DNA of 64,000 nt from Blautia sp. Marseille-P3201T (GTDB lineage Bacteria > Bacillota > Clostridia > Lachnospirales > Lachnospiraceae), in NCBI RefSeq assembly GCF_900120295.1, contig NZ_LT635468.1, positions 1 through 64,000 on the forward strand, written 5' to 3'. The notes below the pieces were generated by a model, which saw only the letters and a program-made list of their open reading frames with translations, was not told the origin of the DNA and searched no databases. Shown one piece after another: positions 27,509 to 36,995 of the stretch (within the stretch, counting starts at the first letter, position 1; each line of letters begins with the position of its first letter). The position numbers and the translations under genes were made by a program.

Positions 27509-28972
27509 TTAAAGCCTTACAAGAGAAAATGGTATTCCTGCCTTCTCTAAAGCCTGTATTTCCCGTTTATTACTACTAAACAGAAGCACCTGAGATTTCC
27601 TTTGGCTAATATATTTCAGCGCCTGTATCAGGCGTTTTTCGTCATACATGGCAAAAGTCTCATCCAGAACCAGTGGAATATCCTCCTCCTGACATAAAAT
27701 TTCACCACATGCCAGCCGAAGGGCTAAATATACCTGTTCTGCTGTTCCATAACTAACCTGATAAAGCTGCAAACGTTTCTCCCCTGTATCCAAATATATT
27801 TCGAAATTCTCAGTTAGAAGAACTCTTTTATATTTTCCCCCCGTTATCTGTGCAAAGATTTCTGAAATTTCATCTTGAAGTTTTTGTCCTGTAAATTTCT
27901 GAAGATTTCCTGCAGCCTCCTTTATTTTGGCTTCTGCAATGGAAACAGCCTGTATTTCCTTACGTATTCTCTCTACCTGAACATAATCACTTTTTCTCTC
28001 TGCTGCTTCCTCTTTCAGATTTTCAATTTTCATTTGCCTTTCCTGAAGGCTCTCTGCCAAAATTTTTCTCCGTTCCTCTGTTTTGACTTTTTTCTCTGTT
28101 CTCTGCTTCTGCTGTTTTTTTTGTAACAGCAGCTTAGACAACCCGGAATAAAGCATGTACAGCAAAAGCGGAAGTACAATAGCCATTATCATACTTTTCC
28201 AAACTAATGTACCTAACGCTGCTCCGGCTGCAAGCAAAGCTGCCAAAAGAAAAAATCTTCCTTTTCCTGTATTCCTTTCTTCTTTTACAGGAACTTCCCC
28301 TGTGGATCTTTCTTTTAATTTTCTCCGGACGTTTTCTATTTCTTCTTCCTCATGATGAATTTTCGAAATAATTTCCCACTCCAGTTTTTCCTTCTCCAAA
28401 AGAATTTCTCTTTCTTTTTGTTCCAGCTCTTTTCTGCGTTTTTTTAAAATTTCTACTGCCTGTTCCGGATGAAAACGAAAATCTCCTGTCCCCTGAAACT
28501 CAGACAGGTAATCACGAATTTCTTTCAAAAGCCCTTCTTCTGTTCTGCTCTTTGCCTGTCCTATGGAAACTGTATTTTCATAGACATTCTCTGTGACTCC
28601 TCCCAGAAGCATATCCAAATCCCCATGTTCCACAGATAACATTTCTCCGTCAGTCTCACAAATAAGAGTTGGGACTTTCGCAAATTTTCCGAAACCTCTC
28701 TCCAGACGGAATTTTCTTTTCCCGCAGGTAAATACCATACTTCCTTCATACCAGTTTCCGTTTTCCCAGGGCATATAACGACTGTAAGTATCTGTCTTGG
28801 AAGCTTTTCCTCTGCCTCTTTTCATACCAAACAGCATACTCTGAAGAAATACGTGAATAGTGGACTTACCGCTCTCATTCTCGCCTAAAAGAATGTTTAT
28901 TCCTTCCTTTAGCTCAATTTCTTTCCCCTGAAATTTCCCAAAGTTCTTTAAAATCAGACGATTAATAATCAT
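27509..28972 (-). CDS. SbcC/YhaN-like AAA ATPase with coiled coil
   Basis: 487 residues. The N-terminus is a RecF/SbcC-type head, MIINRLILKNFGKFQGKE then Walker A LLGENESGKSTI (about residue 32). A Q-loop region and coiled coil follow (about 150-370), interrupted by a hydrophobic pair at about 230-275 that looks like TM segments, a YhaN-like trait. The C-terminus has the signature VSYGTAEQVYLALRLAC, Walker B IPLVLDETFAMYD and a final QVLLFSSNKRE strand. It is much shorter than SbcC. It partners with the metallophosphoesterase encoded just upstream (ATGA overlap), probably as a DNA-end processing complex. Confidence 0.85.
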   Translation of the reverse strand: MIINRLILKNFGKFQGKEIELKEGINILLGENESGKSTIHVFLQSMLFGMKRGRGKASKTDTYSRYMPWENGNWYEGSMVFTCGKRKFRLERGFGKFAKVPTLICETDGEMLSVEHGDLDMLLGGVTENVYENTVSIGQAKSRTEEGLLKEIRDYLSEFQGTGDFRFHPEQAVEILKKRRKELEQKEREILLEKEKLEWEIISKIHHEEEEIENVRRKLKERSTGEVPVKEERNTGKGRFFLLAALLAAGAALGTLVWKSMIMAIVLPLLLYMLYSGLSKLLLQKKQQKQRTEKKVKTEERRKILAESLQERQMKIENLKEEAAERKSDYVQVERIRKEIQAVSIAEAKIKEAAGNLQKFTGQKLQDEISEIFAQITGGKYKRVLLTENFEIYLDTGEKRLQLYQVSYGTAEQVYLALRLACGEILCQEEDIPLVLDETFAMYDEKRLIQALKYISQRKSQVLLFSSNKREIQALEKAGIPFSLVRL

Positions 28973-30030
28973 AACAATTCCTCCCCTGACTCTAAAAGTG
29001 CCTCTACGCCATATTGAAATGCCTTTTCTAAATTTTCTGTTTTTTCTTCCTTCTCAAACAGAGCAAGATATGCTTCCATAATGCTACCTTTGTAGTTTTC
29101 CTTTAACTGCTCTTTAGAATACGCCATTGTAGTTTTATCTTCCACATCTCTGATATTTCCCAGCTTATAAAAAGCATCTGTAAAAAATTCTGTATGAGCA
29201 GGCTTTTTCCCTTCCAAAAGAATGGTATAAAGATGTTCTTCTCCCTGTTCTTCGATTATCTCCCGTATTGCATTTTCTAAGGAAAATTGTGTACTCTCCT
29301 CTTTTGCCTGCACAGAAATTGTTTTGTATTCCCTTATGGATGCCGGAACAAACTCTGTATAAATTTCCCTGTTTCGAATTTCTCCTTTTATATAACCATG
29401 AGCACCTGTTTCATTCTTGTCAAGAGGTTCTAAAGAACCTGCATAAATTACTTTATTTTTCTGTAAAACCTGAGGTTTATGTATATGCCCCAGCGCTACA
29501 TAATCAAATGGTGTATAGAGAAAAGTATCTTTCGAAACAGGGATATGATTTTCATCGCCTCCATGCGCCAGCAAAATATTTACAGGCATAGGAGAAGAAA
29601 TCTGTATCTGATTATATTTTGGCTCTGAGATTTCTCTGCTGTGGTAACTGAAACCATACACACGAACACCTAAGTCAGGAAACTCCACATAGGAAAGCTC
29701 CTCCTTAGAAAGCCAGAAAACATTTTTTGCCCATGAAATTTTTTTGTAGAAAGAATTTTCTTTGATATAATCATGATTTCCTGCAATCAAAACAATTTTT
29801 GTATCAGGTATAGAAGCAAATAATGCATTTACTTCTTTTAATTCTTTTAAGAGAGGCTGTCTGTGGAATAAATCTCCGGCAATAAGAAACAGACCGGCAT
29901 TTTCTCTGCCGGCCTGCCTGATAACATTTTGAAAACTTTCCCAGATTTCTCTGCCTCTGTCATAACTCCAGGAGAAGCCTTTATCCGGCATTGCCCCCAG
30001 ATGTACATCTGCTATATGGAAAAATTTCAT
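28969..30030 (-). CDS. SbcD/YhaO-like DNA repair metallophosphoesterase
   Basis: 353 residues starting FHIADVHLGAMPDKGF (metal ligands D-x-H), then LFLIAGDLFHRQP (GD), VLIAGNHDYI (GNHD), ILLAHGGD and VALGHIHKPQVL (GHxH): the complete calcineurin-like nuclease motif set. The C-terminal ~100 residues should bind the ATPase coiled coil. It is the nuclease half of the SbcCD/YhaON-like pair. It lies ten bases after asnS, in the same direction. Confidence 0.9.
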   Translation of the reverse strand: MKFFHIADVHLGAMPDKGFSWSYDRGREIWESFQNVIRQAGRENAGLFLIAGDLFHRQPLLKELKEVNALFASIPDTKIVLIAGNHDYIKENSFYKKISWAKNVFWLSKEELSYVEFPDLGVRVYGFSYHSREISEPKYNQIQISSPMPVNILLAHGGDENHIPVSKDTFLYTPFDYVALGHIHKPQVLQKNKVIYAGSLEPLDKNETGAHGYIKGEIRNREIYTEFVPASIREYKTISVQAKEESTQFSLENAIREIIEEQGEEHLYTILLEGKKPAHTEFFTDAFYKLGNIRDVEDKTTMAYSKEQLKENYKGSIMEAYLALFEKEEKTENLEKAFQYGVEALLESGEELL

Positions 30031-30039
30031 AATACTCCT

Positions 30040-31431
30040 TTATAATTCACAGTTGTTTACAGTTCTTGGGAATGGAATAACGTCACGGATATTCTGCATA
30101 CCTGTTAAATACATAACACATCTTTCAAATCCAAGTCCAAAACCTGAGTGACGAGTAGAACCATATTTACGTAAATCCAGATAAAATCCATAATCTTCTT
30201 CGTTTAAGTTCATTTCTTTCATTCTCTGGCTTAATTTTTCGTAAGAGTCCTCTCTCTGACTTCCTCCGATGATTTCACCAATTCCCGGAACAAGACAGTC
30301 CATAGCAGCAACTGTTTTTCCGTCTTCATTCTGTTTCATGTAGAAAGCTTTGATTTCCTTTGGATAATCTGTAACAAATACAGGACGTTTGTAAACCTGT
30401 TCTGTTAAGTATCTTTCATGTTCTGTCTGTAAATCACAGCCCCAGTATACCTTATAATCAAACTTATCGTTTGCTTTTTCCAGAATTTCAATCGCTTCTG
30501 TATAAGTAACATGTCCAAATTCAGAATTCAATACATTGTTCAGTCTATCCAACAGTCCCTTATCTACAAAAGAATTAAAGAAGTTCATTTCTTCCGGCGC
30601 ATTTTCCAGAACATAGCGGATTACATATTTCAGCATAGCTTCTGCCAGCGCCATGTTGTCATCTAAGTCTGCAAATGCCATTTCCGGCTCAATCATCCAA
30701 AATTCTGCTGCGTGACGTGTTGTGTTAGAGTTTTCTGCACGGAAAGTAGGTCCAAAAGTATAGATATTACGGAATGCCTGTGCAAAAGTTTCTCCGTTTA
30801 ACTGTCCGCTTACCGTAAGATTTGTAGGTTTTTTAAAGAAATCCTGTGAAAAATCTACTTTTCCTTCTTCTGTTTTCGGAATGTCATTTAAGTCCATAGT
30901 TGTAACCTGGAACATTTCTCCCGCACCTTCACAGTCACTTCCTGTAATCAATGGTGTGTGAACATATACAAATCCCTGTTCCTGGAAGAACTGGTGAATG
31001 GCATAAGCGATTAAGGAACGTACTCTGAATACTGCCTGGAAGGTATTTGTTCTTGGTCTTAAATGAGAGATTGTTCTTAAATATTCCATAGAATGGCGTT
31101 TTTTCTGCAGCGGATAATCTGCTGCTGAGTCACCCTCTACCATAATCTCAGTTGCCTGAATTTCAAAAGGTTGTTTAGCCTGTGGTGTTGCAACTAAAGT
31201 TCCTTTTACTACAATCGCTGCTCCTACATTTAATTTTGAGATTGCCTGAAAGTTTTCCATTGTGTCATGGTATACAACCTGTAATGTTTCAAAAAAGCTT
31301 CCGTCATGAAGCACAATAAATCCGAATGTTTTAGAGTCACGGACACTTCTTACCCAACCGCCCACAGTAACTTCTTTATCCAGATATTCTTCTCTGTTTC
31401 TGTAAATCTCTTTTACTGTTGTTAACTGCAT
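30040..31431 (-). CDS. asnS: Asparagine--tRNA ligase
   Basis: 463 residues: N-terminal OB-fold anticodon-binding domain ([19 protein letters not shown]), then the class II core with motif 1 near [20 protein letters not shown], motif 2 [21 protein letters not shown] and motif 3 [17 protein letters not shown]. Sequence details (GSQRED, and the Asn-type insert with [12 protein letters not shown]) fit AsnRS rather than AspRS. No T-box is visible in the short upstream gap. Confidence 0.95.
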   Translation of the reverse strand: MQLTTVKEIYRNREEYLDKEVTVGGWVRSVRDSKTFGFIVLHDGSFFETLQVVYHDTMENFQAISKLNVGAAIVVKGTLVATPQAKQPFEIQATEIMVEGDSAADYPLQKKRHSMEYLRTISHLRPRTNTFQAVFRVRSLIAYAIHQFFQEQGFVYVHTPLITGSDCEGAGEMFQVTTMDLNDIPKTEEGKVDFSQDFFKKPTNLTVSGQLNGETFAQAFRNIYTFGPTFRAENSNTTRHAAEFWMIEPEMAFADLDDNMALAEAMLKYVIRYVLENAPEEMNFFNSFVDKGLLDRLNNVLNSEFGHVTYTEAIEILEKANDKFDYKVYWGCDLQTEHERYLTEQVYKRPVFVTDYPKEIKAFYMKQNEDGKTVAAMDCLVPGIGEIIGGSQREDSYEKLSQRMKEMNLNEEDYGFYLDLRKYGSTRHSGFGLGFERCVMYLTGMQNIRDVIPFPRTVNNCEL

Positions 31432-31535
31432 ATCTTTATCTCCTTCTTATCAATCCGTATGCTAAAAAGCTTTGCAATTTCCTTATAGTATATCTCATTG
31501 CCCTGTTCAGTGCAAGGCTAAAAAGGATAGAACAA

Positions 31536-32654
31536 TTATTTTAAGTTCTCCGGATTGAGACATTCCAATTCAGGAACTACAAATCTTCCGTCTTTGCGAA
31601 CCAGAACATCATCAAAATAAATTTCACCGCCGCCGTATTCCGGTCTCTGAATTAACACCAAATCCCAGTGGATTGCTGAATGATTACCGTTTGGCGCATC
31701 ATTTTCATAACATCTGCCCGGTGTGATGTGAATAGAGCCCTGAATTTTCTCATCAAAAAGAGTATCTTTCATAGGATTTAATACGTAAGGATTTACTCCA
31801 ATGGCAAATTCTCCTACATAGCGCGCTCCTTCATCAATGTCAAATACTTTGTTAATTCTCTCTGTATCATTGGCTGTTGCCTTAATAATCTTACCGTCTT
31901 TAAATTCCAGACAGATATTTTCATAAGTAAAGCCCTGAAATGCGGACGGTGTATTGTAGGACAGAGTTCCGTTTATAGAGTCTCTCACCGGAGCTGTAAA
32001 CACTTCGCCATCAGGAATATTGCATTCACCGCTGCATGGCACAACCGGAATATCTTTAATAGAAAATGTCAGGTCTGTTCCCGGTCCTGTAATGCGTACC
32101 TTATCTGTCTTTTCCATATATTTTACAAGAGGTTCCATTGCCTTTGCCATCTTACCATAGTCTAAAGTGCATACATCAAAGTAAAAATCTTCAAAAGCCT
32201 CCAGACTTGTATTGGAAAGCTGTGCCATAGACGCATTTGGATATCTTAAAACAACCCATTTTGTCTTTGGCACACGGATGTTTCCATGAACCGGTGTACT
32301 ATAATACTGCTCATAAAGATTTAATTTCTCAGCAGGAACATCTGACTTTTCAGATACATTATCTCCTCCGCGGATACCAATGTAGCAATCCATCTGAGAC
32401 ATTTCCTGTCCATCAATTTCTGCCATAAGCTGAAGCTGCTCTTTTGTGCAGTGCAGCAACATTTCCCTTTCTACCTGTGCATCTGTAAAATGTGGAAAAG
32501 GAATTCCCCCTGCTTCATACACTTCTTTTATCAGCTGTCTTGCCAGTGCTTTTGTTTCATATCCCACATAATGAATATAAACTTTTTCTCCCTTCTGTAC
32601 TCTGCAAGAATGGTTTACTAATACTTTTGCCAGTTTTTTAATTCTTTCATCCAT
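31536..32654 (-). CDS. M29 family aminopeptidase (AmpS/PepS type)
   Basis: 372 residues. It has VQKGEKVYIHYVGYETKALAR at the N-terminus, GPGTDLTFSIKDIPVVPCSGECNIPDGEVFTAP (spanning the first metal Glu) in the middle, and EFAIGVNPY, SIHITPGRCYENDAPNGN, SAIHWDLVL near the end (metal Glu, His, Asp), all as in M29 metallopeptidases. It removes N-terminal residues from peptides in the cytoplasm. I chose the ATG at 32654 (AGAGGG upstream); an in-frame ATG at 32681 would overlap the previous gene. Confidence 0.9.
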   Translation of the reverse strand: MDERIKKLAKVLVNHSCRVQKGEKVYIHYVGYETKALARQLIKEVYEAGGIPFPHFTDAQVEREMLLHCTKEQLQLMAEIDGQEMSQMDCYIGIRGGDNVSEKSDVPAEKLNLYEQYYSTPVHGNIRVPKTKWVVLRYPNASMAQLSNTSLEAFEDFYFDVCTLDYGKMAKAMEPLVKYMEKTDKVRITGPGTDLTFSIKDIPVVPCSGECNIPDGEVFTAPVRDSINGTLSYNTPSAFQGFTYENICLEFKDGKIIKATANDTERINKVFDIDEGARYVGEFAIGVNPYVLNPMKDTLFDEKIQGSIHITPGRCYENDAPNGNHSAIHWDLVLIQRPEYGGGEIYFDDVLVRKDGRFVVPELECLNPENLK

Positions 32655-32673
32655 AATTTTTTCCCTCTTTCTT

Positions 32674-35118
32674 TTATTCACTGATTTTTTCTAAATAACA
32701 AATGAAAACATTTCCGTTTTCTTCAAACGCTTTTGTGCTGTCATTCATTCCCATAGGAGCTGTTGTCTGCGTGGAAGGATCGTATAAGTAAGTGTTATAT
32801 CCGTCAAATCCTACTATAACCTTTGGAACTCCGCCCTCGCCTTTTACAATGACAGGTCTTTGTGCACTGGTTTGATATAAAATCTGAGAAAGTGTACAGC
32901 CTGTCATATCAATAGCCTGTCCCTGTTTTTGTATCTCTCCCTCTAATTCTTCAATACTAAGAGGTGCTTTTTTCACCGCATCAGGAATATCTCCCAAAGC
33001 AATCGTTGCCTTATCGGCTGTATTGCCTCTTTCCCACACATACTGCTGTGTTCGGTTTAACACAACGCCTGCATTGGTATCTGCTGTATTGATTGCTTCT
33101 GCCGCATTTCCATAAATCCCCCATAGTTTTCCCATGGCATATACATAATATTCTTCTTTATCTTTTTCTTTCTGCTCCATATTCAGGACAATATCCTTTG
33201 TATTTTCAGCAAATTTAGCTTCCATAACAAGGGGTTCCTGTTTGCTGCCGCCTTCGAACTGCAGTCCTATAATATTTGCCTGCCTATCTGTTGTCACAAG
33301 CGCCACAGCAAAAGTCTTATCCTGCTTATCTCTTACATTATTTAAAATCTGACTGCTGGTAACTGTTTCGTAATTTTCTCCATTCCACTGTGCCCTTACT
33401 ATCTCAAGCAAATTATCCTGAAATTTCACATCTGTTATATAATATCCGTCCTCATGGTAAGTTTTCTTTACCTCACCCTCTAAATTCTGAATTCGGATTT
33501 CATTCATGGCAAACTGTCCGCCTACAATATCACCCTCATTGGCAATACCATAGACAACATCATCATTCATAAATCCAAATATCCGAAGTTTTGTTCCTTC
33601 TTCTGCCTGAATTTTTTCCTGTTTCTGAGTTTCCATGTCCATCATGATAATGGACGTACCGTTGTTTATGTCCATACCATCCAGCCATGCTACATATCTG
33701 CCACTTTCTGATACTTTAAAACAATCGTCTTTCACATTTTCCTGCAAAATTTTATATTCTTTGTCTTCCATATGAAACTGATATAAATCCCCATTCAAAA
33801 CTCTATAGAAATATCCGTTTTTACTGATATAAGTAAACTTTTCAATCTCCTGTTTCAAAAATTCAAAGGACTTTGTACTGGAAAGGAAAAACTTTTCCTC
33901 TACCACATTCTGCTCGGCGCTGTAATGATAGATGGAAGTTCCAACACATCCTTCATGCTGTCCTCTGTTCATATAGCCATATAAAACAAAGTCCATATCT
34001 CCACTTTTTTCTACTCGTACAAGTTTAATATCATGTTGCGAATAATCATTTCTCTCATCATTACTTCCTAAATCACGGAAACTAAAGATACGGCTTAATT
34101 TATTTGTTTTTAGGTTATAAGACCATAAATCTCCCTGCTGTACAAAAGCTACGATCTGACCGGTACTGTCAGAAAGATACTGCACATCTTTATCTGTAAC
34201 GCCTAAATTTAACCGTCCTTCCGTCACAACAGACTGCTCTGTAGTCAATACCTGCTTTGCACTTCTCTGAAAATCAAGAAGTCTTATTCTGGTCTGATCA
34301 TAACGCATCCGATAAAATTCATCTACCTGATAACGCTCAATCTCACCTTTCTCATTTTCGGCAGTCATGTAATAAGTAATGGAAAGACTTCCTGTATTTG
34401 AATTAATATCTTTAATTGCCGGAATTCCGGGTCTGCTGATTTCCGGCTGTAATTCTTTCCATGTAACCATATCCAAAGTGGAGTGAATATTCAAATCATA
34501 AAAACTGTTATTCCCTCCGGAATTATCTGTTTCCAAATATATTCTTAACTCGCTTTTCCCTTCTTCTTCAAAAGTCTGCGTATAAAAACTATTCACAAAT
34601 TCAATATACTTTTCTGTGCTAAGACCTGCTCTTTGTATCAATCGTGTGTAATAATTCCAGCTTCCATGCTCTGTTTTTAATGTAAAATTCAAAGCATATT
34701 CCTGATCCATCAGAATTGATTTTTGCAAAGTAAAAGAAGCTTTTAAAGTTCCGTCTTCCTGTTCTTCAAAATGATTAATTTTATTATTTTCTATGACTTT
34801 GCTTCCATCTGAAGTACGAATTTCATACACCAGACTTTCAATTTTTTGGTTATAGGGTGTAATATTGACCTGAAGAGTCTTATCTGTTCCTAAAGGTGTA
34901 AGGGTATCTCGCATAAAATCTTCCTGCATATCATTTTTGTACCCATACATACGATTTACCTTCATACCCCCAATTTCCATTGCCATACAAGGAATGGACG
35001 CTGTCTGCAAATCGGTTTTATTATCTGTATTCTGACTGTTCATGAAGCAACTAAATCCTGCCACTCCTAAAACAAAGACAATAAACAAAATTAAAATTCT
35101 TCTTAGCTTTTTTTTCAT
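32674..35118 (-). CDS. Large exported/membrane-anchored protein of unknown function, 814 aa
   Basis: The N-terminus is a signal-anchor (KKKLRRILILFIVFVLGVAG, then SCFMNSQN); the Cys at about residue 24 is not in a clean lipobox. The remainder is extracellular and beta-rich with many short WD/YVTN-like strand repeats (LWSYNLKTNKLSRIF, YFYRVLNGDLYQFH, VAWLDGMDINNGTSIIMM), suggesting one or two beta-propellers. I recognise no named family. It follows the methyltransferase gene by 16 bases and precedes the aminopeptidase, so the three may be co-transcribed. Confidence 0.7.
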   Translation of the reverse strand: MKKKLRRILILFIVFVLGVAGFSCFMNSQNTDNKTDLQTASIPCMAMEIGGMKVNRMYGYKNDMQEDFMRDTLTPLGTDKTLQVNITPYNQKIESLVYEIRTSDGSKVIENNKINHFEEQEDGTLKASFTLQKSILMDQEYALNFTLKTEHGSWNYYTRLIQRAGLSTEKYIEFVNSFYTQTFEEEGKSELRIYLETDNSGGNNSFYDLNIHSTLDMVTWKELQPEISRPGIPAIKDINSNTGSLSITYYMTAENEKGEIERYQVDEFYRMRYDQTRIRLLDFQRSAKQVLTTEQSVVTEGRLNLGVTDKDVQYLSDSTGQIVAFVQQGDLWSYNLKTNKLSRIFSFRDLGSNDERNDYSQHDIKLVRVEKSGDMDFVLYGYMNRGQHEGCVGTSIYHYSAEQNVVEEKFFLSSTKSFEFLKQEIEKFTYISKNGYFYRVLNGDLYQFHMEDKEYKILQENVKDDCFKVSESGRYVAWLDGMDINNGTSIIMMDMETQKQEKIQAEEGTKLRIFGFMNDDVVYGIANEGDIVGGQFAMNEIRIQNLEGEVKKTYHEDGYYITDVKFQDNLLEIVRAQWNGENYETVTSSQILNNVRDKQDKTFAVALVTTDRQANIIGLQFEGGSKQEPLVMEAKFAENTKDIVLNMEQKEKDKEEYYVYAMGKLWGIYGNAAEAINTADTNAGVVLNRTQQYVWERGNTADKATIALGDIPDAVKKAPLSIEELEGEIQKQGQAIDMTGCTLSQILYQTSAQRPVIVKGEGGVPKVIVGFDGYNTYLYDPSTQTTAPMGMNDSTKAFEENGNVFICYLEKISE

Positions 35119-35134
35119 TTAAAATCCTTCCTGT

Positions 35135-36298
35135 CTATTGCTCAAACAACAGCTTCTGAAGAGTAGGCTCCACATGAAAGGCTTGTGCACATGCTTCCCA
35201 CTCTGCCTGCTGTTGTGTATCATTCTTCTTATTTTCGTTTTTTACTGCACGAATAAGTAAGTTTTTCGGCGTGTGCTCCATATCAATAAATTCTAAAATC
35301 TGTGTTTCATATCCCTTACTCTGGAGCATCTGCGCCCGAAGCCCATCTGTCAGCAAAGCAGCAAAGCGTTCTTTTAAAATTCCATATTCTAACATTGGCT
35401 GCAAAGTTTCATTGGATATCGTTCTATTTAATTCATGTTGACAGCACGGCACAGAAAGAATAACAGAAGCTCCCCATTTTACAGCCTTTGCCAATGCATA
35501 ATCAGTAGCTGTGTCACAGGCATGAAGAGTCACTACCATATCTACCTTGTCTGCTCCTTCATAAGAAGCAATATCTCCCTGAAGGAAACGAAGCTTCGTA
35601 TATCCATATTTTTCTGCCAGCTGACTGCATGTCTTAATTACATCTGCTTTTAAATCCAGCCCTGTAACACAAATATCATACCCTTTTAATTCTTTTAAGT
35701 AATAATACATTGCAAAAGTAAGATAAGATTTTCCACATCCAAAATCAATAATCTGAACTTCTCTGTCTTTCGGAAGTCTGGGCAGAACGTCTTCAATAAA
35801 CTCCAAAAATCGATTTAACTGTTTAAATTTGTCATAACGGGCATTTTTCACCTTACCGTCCTGGCTCATGACACCTAAATCCACAAGCCAGGGAACAGGT
35901 ATACCCTCTTTTAAAAGGTAATTCTTAGTTCTGTTATGAGAAAGCATAGGAGTATAATCTTCTTTGGTCATTCCCTTATTTTCTTTTACCTTAATAGTTA
36001 CTTTTCCTTTTTTGCTCACCAGCACAGATGCAGAAGCTTCTCTTGCTTCCAACTGAAGTTGTTTGAAGTTTTCCTCCATCTGCCGGATTACATATACAAT
36101 AACACGTTCTTTATCAAAGTTTTCGTGAAGTTCCTTTGCCCCTTCTGTTCTGGTCACCTGATATACCAGCTCACCTCTTAATAAGAGAGGGCGTACCTGA
36201 ATTTTTGATATTCCATCTTTCTTTCTAGCATTACTGATCACAACTTTTTTCAGCCGCTCATTTATATATTTATCTAAAAGTTCTCTTAACTTATCCAT
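35135..36298 (-). CDS. Class I SAM-dependent methyltransferase (Methyltransf_32 type)
   Basis: 387 residues. An N-terminal ~130-residue domain precedes the Rossmann core: QIIDFGCGKSYLTFAMYYYL (SAM motif I), VTGLDLKADVI, LRFLQGDIASYE, MVVTLHACDTATDYALAKA and VPCCQHELNR. This matches the Methyltransf_32 family, some members of which act on RNA; the substrate here is unknown. I chose the ATG at 36298 (AGGTG upstream) over a GTG three codons earlier. Confidence 0.85.
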   Translation of the reverse strand: MDKLRELLDKYINERLKKVVISNARKKDGISKIQVRPLLLRGELVYQVTRTEGAKELHENFDKERVIVYVIRQMEENFKQLQLEAREASASVLVSKKGKVTIKVKENKGMTKEDYTPMLSHNRTKNYLLKEGIPVPWLVDLGVMSQDGKVKNARYDKFKQLNRFLEFIEDVLPRLPKDREVQIIDFGCGKSYLTFAMYYYLKELKGYDICVTGLDLKADVIKTCSQLAEKYGYTKLRFLQGDIASYEGADKVDMVVTLHACDTATDYALAKAVKWGASVILSVPCCQHELNRTISNETLQPMLEYGILKERFAALLTDGLRAQMLQSKGYETQILEFIDMEHTPKNLLIRAVKNENKKNDTQQQAEWEACAQAFHVEPTLQKLLFEQ

Positions 36299-36411
36299 GT
36301 TTTTCACCTATATGATGTATTTCCTCTGTCCTGCACAAATGTTCGCAGGCTATTACTATTGTAAAAGCTTTACAGAAAATCCGCAACCCCAAAACAAATA
36401 GTTTTAAAAAT

Positions 36412-36759
36412 TTACTTCCATCGTTTTCTTCTGCATCTCCTTTGATACAACTCCTGGCAAAACAAAGTCCGAATAAATTCCCCTAATAAGTTCTCAGAAG
36501 TCCCCTGTGCCTGCATCTCCATCTGGCTTTCAATTTTACGGCAGACTCTTTCCAAATTCCATTTATCCGGATATTCATCATACAAGAAGCTTCCCTCATA
36601 ATCCAGCCTGTCACAGGCATCTTCTACCAATGCCTGTATCATTCCGGCTGTTTCAGGATAATATGTCTTCATAAGATTGCGTTCTTCCTCTATAGGACCT
36701 TCCTGTCTATAGAACTTTCCTTTTTTTGCTGTTTTGTAGAAAGATTTTCTCTCTTCCAT
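36412..36759 (-). CDS. Hypothetical protein, 115 aa
   Basis: A small basic, helical protein starting MEERKSFYKTAKKGKFYRQ; middle part ETAGMIQALVEDACDRLDYEG and an Arg/Lys-rich C-terminus (YQRRCRRKRWK). I recognise no family. GGAGA six bases ahead of the ATG at 36759 supports this start; the longer open frame upstream (to 36885) runs into the hairpin element and is rejected. Confidence 0.6.
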   Translation of the reverse strand: MEERKSFYKTAKKGKFYRQEGPIEEERNLMKTYYPETAGMIQALVEDACDRLDYEGSFLYDEYPDKWNLERVCRKIESQMEMQAQGTSENLLGEFIRTLFCQELYQRRCRRKRWK

Positions 36760-36820
36760 GAATAATCTCCAAATATTTCTTCCTATTAATATATGAAGGG
36801 GAAAATATATTGTTAGTGTA

Positions 36821-36934
36821 AAATATATATAAATGTCCCTATTTTTTATGCTCAGTCTGCGTTCCCTTTGAGCCTGTAGTCTCAACGGGTACTCGACAAA
36901 TTCGCTAAAAAAATAAGGACATTTTATTTATATT
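36821..36934 (-). repeat. Hairpin element copy 2 with conserved 54-nt core
   Basis: A 114-bp element with ~27-base AT-rich self-complementary arms (36821-36847 and 36907-36934) around a core (36851-36904). Read on the minus strand, the core begins CGAATTTGTCGAGTAC and contains the stem CCCGTTGAG / CTCAAAGGG. The same 54-nt core recurs at 43215-43268 with 9 differences (about 83% identical). The flanking arms differ in sequence between copies but pair in each. It lies between two minus-strand genes. Confidence 0.75.
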
Positions 36935-36995
36935 CCACAGCAATTTATTTTTAATGTAGTTTCGTAGTGAAACGCTTTTATTCTTTTAACAAGTT

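Noticed and set aside
36760-36885. N-terminal extension of the 115-aa hypothetical protein
   Set aside because: It would be encoded by the arm of the hairpin element, and a good ribosome site marks the shorter start at 36759.
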